This document shows positions 1 to 6,467 of a DNA stretch of 14,331 nucleotides, piece after piece. The translations under genes were made by a program, and so were the position numbers. The notes beneath the pieces were generated by a model. It had not been told where the DNA came from and did no database searches. It was given only the letters and a program-made list of their open reading frames with translations. Numbering within the stretch: position 1 is the first letter of the stretch; each line of letters begins with the position of its first letter. The stretch is taken from positions 1-14,331 of the forward strand of contig JAITST010000298.1 of NCBI GenBank assembly GCA_031287585.1, read 5' to 3'. The DNA comes from Planctomycetaceae bacterium. GTDB taxonomy: Bacteria > Planctomycetota > Planctomycetia > Pirellulales > Thermoguttaceae.

Positions 1-206
1 AAGTTAAACTCCCGAAAAGTGACGAGCCAGAGCCGTTGTTCTATTGTCCGTGCCACGCCGCCCATTTCACGACCGACGGGAAACGTGTTGACCAAGTTTC
101 GCCGCGTGATATGGACGCGTTGGAAGTGAAAGTTGAGAACGGGATGGTTTGTGTCCGGTATGAGAATTTTGTTGTTGGAGTTGTGGATAAGAAGGCGATG
201 TCGTGA
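1..206 (+). CDS. Rieske [2Fe-2S] protein, C-terminal part (quinol-cytochrome c reductase iron-sulfur subunit, QcrA/PetC-like)
   Basis: The gene is cut by the left edge. The open frame begins at base 3 and ends with TGA at 204-206, giving 67 visible residues. They include FYCPCHAAHF, which fits the second cluster-binding box of Rieske proteins (C-P-C-H, followed by a small residue and F). The segment DGKRVDQVSPRDMDALEVKVENG then fits the family's C-terminal part, where a proline-rich turn leads into a beta strand. The end, VRYENFVVGV, resembles planctomycete bc-type Rieske subunits as I remember them. The first box (C-T-H-L-G type) and the membrane anchor must lie left of the window. In the family this subunit passes electrons from quinol to a c-type cytochrome on the outer face of the membrane. 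Cytochrome b and c partner genes are expected upstream. A Rieske ferredoxin or dioxygenase component is a less likely alternative. Confidence 0.8.
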   Translation, partial: VKLPKSDEPEPLFYCPCHAAHFTTDGKRVDQVSPRDMDALEVKVENGMVCVRYENFVVGVVDKKAMS

Positions 207-323
207 TTAGTACGAAGTTATAATTACAGGCAAACGGAATCATACATTTTTTGTAACCGTTCACACTAATTTTTCACCACGACGACAGATGGCACGAAGG
301 AGAAAAGGATTTTAGATTTTATG

Positions 324-519
324 CCAAACACGATTGAAAATTGGTAACTGCCCACGATAAAAGTGTGTATCCTACGCTCTGAAAGGGCAATGCAAAACGC
401 ACCGTCTCCGTCGGCTTCTGCCGAGGGGGTATTTTTTCGATGAGTGCATTGGCAAAAGCCGGATAATGAGAAATCTACGAGACTACATCGCGACACAAAC
501 AATTTTCAATCGTGTTCGG
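324..519. repeat. 196-base element bounded by 20-base inverted repeats
   Basis: The left arm CCAAACACGATTGAAAATTG (324-343) and the right arm CAATTTTCAATCGTGTTCGG (500-519) are reverse complements apart from one base. Inside, CAATGCA at 388-394 is mirrored by TGCATTG at 445-451, and the terminator-like hairpin lies at the centre. The whole region could fold as a nested structure. It may be a small non-autonomous mobile element or two facing copies of a dispersed repeat. I see no target-site duplication that would decide this. Confidence 0.5.
406..437 (+). terminator. Likely Rho-independent terminator downstream of the Rieske gene
   Basis: The arms CTCCGTCGGC and GCCGAGGGGG pair around the loop TTCT, with one G-G mismatch and one G-U pair. 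They are followed by TATTTTTTC. The T-rich tail lies on the + side, so it would stop transcripts coming from the Rieske gene, about 200 bases after its stop codon. On the minus strand no T-run follows the stem, so it is a poor terminator for the transglutaminase gene. Confidence 0.55.
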
Positions 520-3279
520 TTATTTGTTTTCAACCGCACAACCTTCAATTCTCGCAATCACATTCTCTACCCTGTTCTGTTCATCATCCGTCAACACCGC
601 TTCGTTGAATCGTACTTTGTTGTATGCGGTCGCGATTGTTGTTAGTTGGATTGATAGTTTTTGTTCGCATTGTTTTAGGAACGCGGTTGGGGTTTGTGAT
701 GGTTGTCTGATTAGCCCTTGTTTTTTTAGAGCGGATTCTGTGCGACGGTAGAATTGTACCGGTGTTTGCCTGCATGTCTGTTGGTTGGACTTATTTATTA
801 TTTTTACAATGCGTTTAAGCAGTAAACGTGTTATGAAAACGAACACTCCTACCAACACTATCGGCAGCACTATAAATTCTAACAAACGTCCTGCCTGCCA
901 GTGTCCCGAACGAAAATCTTTTATTATTTCCGAATAACCGGTGATTATCGTCTTTGCAACTTCCTTCCAAAATCCTACGTAAAACACATTCCGCCCAACC
1001 CACGTCGCGGCGGTTTTTATTGGTGAATAGATGTACGCATACTGACGTGACGGATTAAGGTTTAGAAAAAAATCGTTCCACAAGTTGCTGACAAAATCTT
1101 TGAGACTTATCAAACCTTGTTGAATCGTGAACGGAGGTTCACCAGCATCGGGCGTTGGGTCTAACCGCAGCCAGCCGCCTTTCTCCCACCATCGTGACCG
1201 TTCATCAAGTACCGACAAGTCACGAAACTTTGACGGCAGCGAAACTTCCGGCAAGTACGCTTCAACCCACGCGTGCGCTTCCGATTGACGCACCGAGTAA
1301 CCATCGTGATTCAAGTCTGAACAAACCGTTTTGTAACCAACAATAATACGGCTGCCAATCCCCACGCTCCGCAACATCAACGCGAGCGTCGAAGCGAAGT
1401 ATTCACAATGTCCGACCGGATTGTTGGTGACAAAATCTTCCAGCGGGTCGATACCGCGTTTACGAGTGATGCCGCCGAGTTTGTAACGAAAGTGATTCGG
1501 GTCAGACAGTTTCGCCTCGATAAATTTTGCGCGGGCGATTAAGTCGGTCTTCGGCAATTTGCTCTCCTCGTCCCACTTCCGAGCAAGTTTCATAAGCGTC
1601 GGCAAACTATTTTCCGCGTTCTCTGGAAGTTCGTACAAGACACTGAACGGTATTGATTCCTGATGCGGCGTAACTTCCTCCTGTTCACCGCCCGAAAACG
1701 CCGAAGTACAAATCCGCAACACCGCCGTGTGATTCAGCAAGTCGTCGCAAAGCAACGCTCCGTCCAGAATGCGGAATCCGTCGCGTTGTGAAGTGCGGCT
1801 GTTGTAGTAGGGCCAAACAGTGAACACCATATTACTGTTGAGCGATTGAAACGTTATAACCATCGACACGTATTCCGAGCCGGGTGTCTGAGCAAGCCGA
1901 AAACCCGGTTGGAAAAGCGGAGAGACACGTTCGCTATGGTCAAGATTCCACTCGCTAAACTTTGAATTGCTGTAACCGTTCGCGTCACGTTTATGAATCG
2001 GGTCACTCCACGTACCGTTCGTGTAGGTCGTTAGAGCCGTACCGCGAATGTAAATCGTTTTATCGTCAATTTCACTGTACCGTTGCATATTCGCTTCAAA
2101 CGGTACGCCGGCAGGATTGTGGTTGATAAACTGCTCTTCGTCATTGTAACCTCTGTAAAACTGTATACTCATCACTTCGCGGTGGTTCTGCTGCACGTTG
2201 CCGACCGCACCAAGCCGGACATCGCGCGTAAAGCCGACCGTCGCGACTTGACCGCCGCCGCTATGTTTCCACGAATCGCGAACGAACTCCGTACCAAGTA
2301 AATTAATTTTGAGAAAACGCGGGAAGAGCAGGAAGATAACTATCGCGAACACAATTGCGATTACGGTACAACGTACTAACTCGGCGAACAGTGCCGCGTG
2401 TGTACCGAATCCGCTCGTGCAGTGTGTGCCGCCGGAAAATTTTGGCGACGCTGCAAGCAGCGACCAACGTTTCGGTTCTTCACGCGGTTTTTTGAATTTG
2501 AAAATGCCGCCGCGCCATTGTGTTTTGAATTTACTATTGTCGTGTGTTTCGGATTCGGTGTCATCCGTGTTCGGTTCGTCGTCCCAAAAATTACTGACAT
2601 CCCAGCGTGTTTTACCGTGTTGCGATTTTTTCTCAATGTCCGGCTCGCTGTCCTCGCGCCGCCGTTCACGGTACGACAGAAACAACGCGGTAGGTCCGGT
2701 AAACAACGCCGCGAGAATCATTGTCATCATACGGCGTTTGTCCTGATTGTTAAGCCGCAACTCGTTTTCCATAACTTCCTGACGAGAGCGGACGAACGAA
2801 TGATGTTGAAAGTACCGGCTCTCGCGGTGCAAAAACATCAGACAAAGACCGCTGAATGACGCGAGCGTGTAAAGCATTATCAGAGGCGCGAACCAACTGT
2901 TCTGACGGAAAACCGACGCGACAACAAGTTGCAGAAACGATAAAGTAAAAATGTGCCAGCAGTTTCGCGGCACTTTCTCTTTGAACAACAGAACAACCTG
3001 AACCAGCACAACAATTCGCGCAATACCGTTACCAAGTTCCTCACCGCGATTCTGGTAAAGATTACCGATAGAGAGAAAAACGAGGAGTAAAACAATCGCG
3101 TTACTAATCCAATCGTTGAGCCGAACGATGCGGGTAAGGTCGGTCGTATAAAACGAAATCAAAGAAGCAACAACAACCAAACCGGGAATCCAATACTCTT
3201 CCCCGCCAACCGCCAAAATAAAAGATGACAAACAGGCAATCGCACAAAGATTAATTGCTATTCCAATCTGTAAACGCAT
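520..3279 (-). CDS. Membrane-bound transglutaminase-like protein, TgpA type (DUF3488 - transglutaminase core - DUF4129)
   Basis: The 919-residue protein is a polytopic membrane protein with a transglutaminase-like cysteine hydrolase core. Hydrophobic segments are visible near residues 7-24, 31-46, 57-74, 87-100, 106-124, 128-150, 185-203, 300-319 and 801-822. The triad is visible as C625 in NPVGHCEYFAS, H669 in SEAHAWVEAYLP and D707 in WLRLDPTPDAG, the usual order for this superfamily. Residues after about 840 (VQFYRRTESALKKQG) look like a cytoplasmic DUF4129 tail. Homologues often sit with a MoxR ATPase and a DUF58 protein, but neither is next to this gene. The substrate is unknown; some bacterial TgpA proteins are essential for growth. 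A polar, acidic stretch at about 205-250 interrupts the N-terminal membrane domain. The ATG at 3277-3279 has no clear Shine-Dalgarno sequence. Confidence 0.88.
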   Translation of the reverse strand: MRLQIGIAINLCAIACLSSFILAVGGEEYWIPGLVVVASLISFYTTDLTRIVRLNDWISNAIVLLLVFLSIGNLYQNRGEELGNGIARIVVLVQVVLLFKEKVPRNCWHIFTLSFLQLVVASVFRQNSWFAPLIMLYTLASFSGLCLMFLHRESRYFQHHSFVRSRQEVMENELRLNNQDKRRMMTMILAALFTGPTALFLSYRERRREDSEPDIEKKSQHGKTRWDVSNFWDDEPNTDDTESETHDNSKFKTQWRGGIFKFKKPREEPKRWSLLAASPKFSGGTHCTSGFGTHAALFAELVRCTVIAIVFAIVIFLLFPRFLKINLLGTEFVRDSWKHSGGGQVATVGFTRDVRLGAVGNVQQNHREVMSIQFYRGYNDEEQFINHNPAGVPFEANMQRYSEIDDKTIYIRGTALTTYTNGTWSDPIHKRDANGYSNSKFSEWNLDHSERVSPLFQPGFRLAQTPGSEYVSMVITFQSLNSNMVFTVWPYYNSRTSQRDGFRILDGALLCDDLLNHTAVLRICTSAFSGGEQEEVTPHQESIPFSVLYELPENAENSLPTLMKLARKWDEESKLPKTDLIARAKFIEAKLSDPNHFRYKLGGITRKRGIDPLEDFVTNNPVGHCEYFASTLALMLRSVGIGSRIIVGYKTVCSDLNHDGYSVRQSEAHAWVEAYLPEVSLPSKFRDLSVLDERSRWWEKGGWLRLDPTPDAGEPPFTIQQGLISLKDFVSNLWNDFFLNLNPSRQYAYIYSPIKTAATWVGRNVFYVGFWKEVAKTIITGYSEIIKDFRSGHWQAGRLLEFIVLPIVLVGVFVFITRLLLKRIVKIINKSNQQTCRQTPVQFYRRTESALKKQGLIRQPSQTPTAFLKQCEQKLSIQLTTIATAYNKVRFNEAVLTDDEQNRVENVIARIEGCAVENK

Positions 3280-3317
3280 AGTAAAGTGAATGTAAGGTTA
3301 AAATAAATAACCCAAGA

Positions 3318-3346
3318 AGTGTAACACAGATTTGTAAAGAAAGCAA
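3318..3346 (-). promoter_or_regulatory. Weak candidate sigma70-type promoter for the transglutaminase gene
   Basis: Read on the minus strand, TTGCTT (3341-3346) and TACACT (3318-3323) are separated by 17 bases. They lie about 40 bases upstream of the ATG. Neither hexamer matches the consensus well, so this is only the best candidate in the gap. Confidence 0.25.
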
Positions 3347-3686
3347 ACGCGTACATTATCGTTTTTCTCATGTGTTCATTTTTATCCCTATACTCACGAC
3401 AATTGAAAATTGCAACTTTAGCTTTAGCACGTCCACCGCTTACGAATTATTGTCAAGATATTGATTCAAAAAAGGTGTCCTCTGTACTTTCCCAAAAATC
3501 ACAATACGAAAAATACGTAAATTCAGATGTTTTCAGGACATTTGAATTAAATGACATATTACCTTTTGGGATTGAAAACAATTAATCCGACAACTCTTTC
3601 GATGAAATACGTAATTTACGGTATTAGCCGAGTGGTTCCCTCCATAGTTTTTTGGAGATTACTGTGATATACTTGTGATAATACTT

Positions 3687-3724
3687 TTGCCCTATGGGGC
3701 AAGGATGTAGAAACACGTCTCTAC
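3687..3724. repeat. Two adjacent short hairpins upstream of purM
   Basis: TTGCCC and GGGCAA pair perfectly around TATG at 3687-3702. An 18-base imperfect palindrome, GTAGAAACACGTCTCTAC, follows at 3707-3724; its two mismatched positions would become G-U pairs in minus-strand RNA. No T-run follows in either direction, so simple terminator function is not supported. This looks like a dispersed intergenic palindrome that lies next to a copy of the 17-base motif. Confidence 0.5.
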
Positions 3725-3749
3725 AAATTTCAATCGCGTTCGATATAAC
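3720..3749 (+). promoter_or_regulatory. Candidate promoter for purM
   Basis: TCTACA (3720-3725) and TATAAC (3744-3749) are separated by 18 bases and lie about 40 bases upstream of the purM ATG. The -35 part overlaps the palindrome and the spacer contains a copy of the dispersed motif. This is a moderate match only. Confidence 0.3.
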
Positions 3750-3790
3750 AATAATCCTTAACCATTTCACTACTCATTTTACTTACTACT

Positions 3791-4807
3791 ATGTTGACCT
3801 ACAAAAGTGCCGGAGTTGACCTTGATGTTTACGCGGAATCTATGGCTCGGTTGCCGGGTTTGGTTTCCCGTACTTTTTCTGACCGCGTGATGCGGTTGGA
3901 TGGCGGGTTCGCCGGTTTATTTTCTTTGTTTGGCGGTGATAAACGTTATACCGCCCCTGTCTTGGTTAGTTGTACCGATGGAGTTGGTACCAAACTTAAA
4001 GTCGCTTGTATGGCTGGGCGGCATAGCACCGTTGGTATTGACCTTGTCGCGATGAGCGTCAACGACGCAATTTGTTGCGGGGCTGAACCGCTCTTCTTTC
4101 TTGACTACGTTGCGATGCCGAAAGATGCCCCCGATTTGCTTGAACAGATTGTTTCGGGAATTGTTGCCGGATGTGTTGACGCGGGAGCGGCTTTGATTGG
4201 CGGCGAGACCGCGATTTTGCCGGACATCTATCAGGCGGGTGATTACGACCTCGCGGGTTTTTGCGTCGGTGTTGCTGAACGGGATAAAATAATTGACGGG
4301 CGGGCAATTCGGAAAGGTGACGTTGCGATTGCGCTACCGTCCAGCGGACTACATTCAAACGGTTACTCTTTGGCACGCAAGATTGTTCTTGAAGCAGCGG
4401 GTTTGCAATTCGATTCGTATGTCGATGAACTTGGGCAAACTGTCGCCGACGTGTTACTTGAACCTACGCGAATTTATGTTAAACTTGTTAAGGAGTTGCT
4501 TGCGAGTTTCGACGCGAACGTTACTATTCACGGTATTGCTCACATCACCGGCGGCGGGCTTGTGGAAAATGTTAGCCGGTTGTTGAAGGGCGGACTAAAA
4601 CTTTCGGTGACGGAGAACAGTTGGCAGGTGCCGAAAGTTTTCGAGTGGCTTGAGCGTACTGGTAACGTTGAGTCGGGCGAGATGGCACGTGTGTTCAATA
4701 TGGGAGTTGGTTTGGTTTTGCTGGTTGAACGTGACAAAGCAAGTGAGATAGAAAAGTTTTTAGATACGAAGAACGAAAAATATTGGGTGATTGGTGAGAT
4801 TGTGTAG
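3791..4807 (+). CDS. purM: Phosphoribosylformylglycinamidine cyclo-ligase (AIR synthetase)
   Basis: PurM catalyses the ATP-dependent ring closure of FGAM to aminoimidazole ribonucleotide, the fifth step of de novo purine synthesis, in the cytoplasm. The 338-residue length fits the family (about 340-350). Family motifs are in order: TDGVGTKLK (62-70, the glycine-rich nucleotide-binding loop), MSVNDAICCGAEPLFFLDY (88-106), ALIGGETA (134-141), SSGLHSNGYSL (184-194), HITGGGLVEN (251-260) and MGVGL (304-308). I chose the ATG at 3791 because the protein begins with the usual TYKSAGVD start of PurM. No Shine-Dalgarno site is visible upstream. No other purine gene is adjacent, so it appears to stand alone; the next gene begins 69 bases downstream without an obvious terminator, so partial co-transcription is possible. 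Confidence 0.97.
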   Translation: MLTYKSAGVDLDVYAESMARLPGLVSRTFSDRVMRLDGGFAGLFSLFGGDKRYTAPVLVSCTDGVGTKLKVACMAGRHSTVGIDLVAMSVNDAICCGAEPLFFLDYVAMPKDAPDLLEQIVSGIVAGCVDAGAALIGGETAILPDIYQAGDYDLAGFCVGVAERDKIIDGRAIRKGDVAIALPSSGLHSNGYSLARKIVLEAAGLQFDSYVDELGQTVADVLLEPTRIYVKLVKELLASFDANVTIHGIAHITGGGLVENVSRLLKGGLKLSVTENSWQVPKVFEWLERTGNVESGEMARVFNMGVGLVLLVERDKASEIEKFLDTKNEKYWVIGEIV

Positions 4808-4876
4808 ATATCAAACGCAACCGCTCGCTTTTTACCGCGAAGACAGTTAATAACTATTAAATAAACAATTATTTGT

Positions 4877-6307
4877 ATGGCAGACATAAAACTTAAAGTT
4901 GGCTTGTTCGGCGTTGGACTTGATACTTATTGGGGACAGTTTGACGGTTTGAAGGAACGATTGGTTGGTTATCAGCGAACGATTGCCGACACGATTTCGC
5001 GTTTCGATGTTGACGTTGTCGATGCCGGACTTGTTGACAACGCGATTGCGGCTCGTGAGGCGGCGGATAAACTGAAACGTGAGGATGTGAAAATCGTTTT
5101 TCTCTACGTTTCTACCTACGCACTTTCGTCAACCGTCTTGCCTGTCGTACAGCAGTTGAAAGTACCGGTTATCGTTTTGAACTTGCAACCTGTCGCGGCG
5201 ATTGATTACAAAAAGTTCAACGCGATGAGCGACAGAACGCAGATGACCGGCGAGTGGCTCGCTCATTGTCAGGCGTGTAGTGTGCCGGAAATTGCGAACG
5301 TTTTACTTCGCAGCGGAATCGCGTTTCATCAGGTTACCGGTGTGTTGCGTGACGACGCGCAGGCGTGGAGCGAAATTGAAGATTGGGTTGCGGCGGCTCG
5401 TGTTGCCGAGACGATGCGGAACAACCGTGTCGGTTTGCTCGGTCATTACTATTCCGGTATGCTTGATATTTATTCTGAACTTACACGTCATTCCGCGCGT
5501 TTCGGCAACCACTTTGAGATTCTCGAAATGAACGAACTGAAAGCGTTGCGTGAATCCGTCACTGATTATGAAATCGCGTCGAAAGTTGAACAGATTCGCG
5601 AACATTTTGACGTTCAAACGGATTGCAGTACGGACGAGATACGGCGCGCGGCGCGGACATCGGTTGCGCTTGACAACCTTGTCGCACGGCACACGCTCGG
5701 TTCGCTCGCGTACTTTTTCAACGGTACCGGCGACGATGCGTATGTTGACATCATCGCGTCGGTCATCGTCGGCAACTCGCTGCTGACGGCGAACGGTGTA
5801 CCGGTTGCGGGCGAGTATGAGGTGAAAAATGTACAGGCGATGAAGATACTCGATTCGTTTGGTGTCGGCGGTTCATTCACCGAGTTTTACGCGATGGACT
5901 TTAACGATGAAGTGATACTGATGGGACACGACGGACCCGGTCACATCAAAATCGCGAGCGGAAAAACGAAATTGAAACCGCTAAAAGTTTTTCACGGGAA
6001 AGTTGGACACGGGTTGAGTGTTGAGATGAGTGTGCGGACGGGCGACGTTACGTTGTTGTCGGTAATCGACGCGCCGGACGGTGAGTTGCGTTTGCTAATC
6101 GCGGAAGGCGAAGCGGTCGCGGGTGAAATTTTAGAAATCGGTAACACAAACAGCCGCTACCGTTTCCCGCTTGATATACGAACGTTCGTAAATAAATGGT
6201 GCAGTCACGGTCCGGCGCATCATTGTGCGATAGGAGTGGGACACGTCGCGGGAAAGTTGGAAAAGTTCGCGGAGTTGATAGGGATGGAAGCGGTCAAGGT
6301 GTGTTGA
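4877..6307 (+). CDS. L-fucose/L-arabinose isomerase family protein (AraA-like)
   Basis: This 476-residue protein looks like an aldose-ketose isomerase of the L-fucose/L-arabinose isomerase superfamily. The N-terminus has a Rossmann-like repeat of the type KVGLFGVGLDTYWGQF, and LLGHYYSGMLDIYS (187-200) marks the middle domain. Candidate metal and catalytic residues fall where E. coli AraA has E306, E333, H350 and H450. They are E313 or E315 in GEYE, E336 in TEFYAMDF, H351 or H356 in HDGPGH, and H448 or H449 in SHGPAHH. The length is close to AraA (about 500) and shorter than FucI (about 590). In the family such enzymes use Mn2+ and act on L-arabinose, L-fucose or D-galactose; sequence alone does not fix the substrate. 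AraD, encoded 6.7 kb away on the other strand, would fit the L-arabinose route. There is no Shine-Dalgarno site before the ATG, and the start lies in an AT-rich leader. Confidence 0.85.
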   Translation: MADIKLKVGLFGVGLDTYWGQFDGLKERLVGYQRTIADTISRFDVDVVDAGLVDNAIAAREAADKLKREDVKIVFLYVSTYALSSTVLPVVQQLKVPVIVLNLQPVAAIDYKKFNAMSDRTQMTGEWLAHCQACSVPEIANVLLRSGIAFHQVTGVLRDDAQAWSEIEDWVAAARVAETMRNNRVGLLGHYYSGMLDIYSELTRHSARFGNHFEILEMNELKALRESVTDYEIASKVEQIREHFDVQTDCSTDEIRRAARTSVALDNLVARHTLGSLAYFFNGTGDDAYVDIIASVIVGNSLLTANGVPVAGEYEVKNVQAMKILDSFGVGGSFTEFYAMDFNDEVILMGHDGPGHIKIASGKTKLKPLKVFHGKVGHGLSVEMSVRTGDVTLLSVIDAPDGELRLLIAEGEAVAGEILEIGNTNSRYRFPLDIRTFVNKWCSHGPAHHCAIGVGHVAGKLEKFAELIGMEAVKVC

Positions 6308-6404
6308 ATGCTTTTAACCGAGAATTATGATTACAATCCGTTCCTCATCACAATAGCACATAAACACCTTTCGAGGTTGTTTAGCAGTAGATGTGATAAC
6401 CTAG

Positions 6405-6416
6405 TCCCGCAAGGGA
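6405..6416. repeat. Small hairpin TCCC-GCAA-GGGA
   Basis: This is a perfect 4-base stem closed by a GNRA-type GCAA loop, in the 160-base gap before the protease gene. It resembles the hairpin at 3687-3702 (a CCC...GGG stem followed by G/A-rich sequence). No T-run follows. It may be part of a dispersed short palindrome family, or chance. Confidence 0.3.
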
Positions 6417-6467
6417 TGCAATGTTTAGTTATACCTTATATTTTTTTCACAAACCAATTACCAATCA

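Larger units (their letters stand above)
207..519. other. Intergenic region with repeat-derived, palindromic sequence and no gene
   Basis: I see no credible gene in this gap between the Rieske stop and the end of the convergent transglutaminase gene. At 275-322 it carries a string of the type CACCACGACGAC...GGCACGAAGGAG...GGATTTTAG. From memory this resembles a dispersed intergenic sequence found in planctomycetes and other bacteria. The rest, 324-519, is bounded by 20-base inverted repeats with one mismatch and contains nested shorter palindromes and a terminator-like hairpin, listed separately. Confidence 0.6.
3280..3790. other. 511-base AT-rich divergent intergenic region, no gene recognised
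   Basis: This gap separates the divergent transglutaminase and purM genes and must hold promoters for both. A 71-codon open frame at 3370-3585 (+) exists. It has no ribosome binding site and matches nothing I recognise, so I do not call it a gene. The segment 3401-3600 is clearly more AT-rich than the flanking genes. Two hairpins and a copy of the dispersed TTTCAATCGYGTTCG motif lie at 3687-3742. A short tRNA-like string (GCCGAGTGGT, near 3627) is not part of a cloverleaf. Confidence 0.5.

Noticed and set aside
324..519. Possible CRISPR or insertion sequence signal from the inverted repeats
   Set aside because: There is no regular repeat-spacer array, no transposase and no visible target-site duplication.
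2309..2859. Two overlapping + strand open frames opposite the transglutaminase gene
   Set aside because: They are antisense shadows of a clearly coding gene, with no motifs and no start signals.
3370..3585. 71-codon open frame in the AT-rich gap before purM
   Set aside because: It has no ribosome binding site or recognisable motif, and lies in AT-rich sequence where such a frame can occur by chance. A decayed gene fragment cannot be excluded.
3620..3660. tRNA-like string GCCGAGTGGTTCCC
   Set aside because: Only a D-arm-like stretch is present; there is no acceptor stem, anticodon arm or T-loop at the expected spacing.
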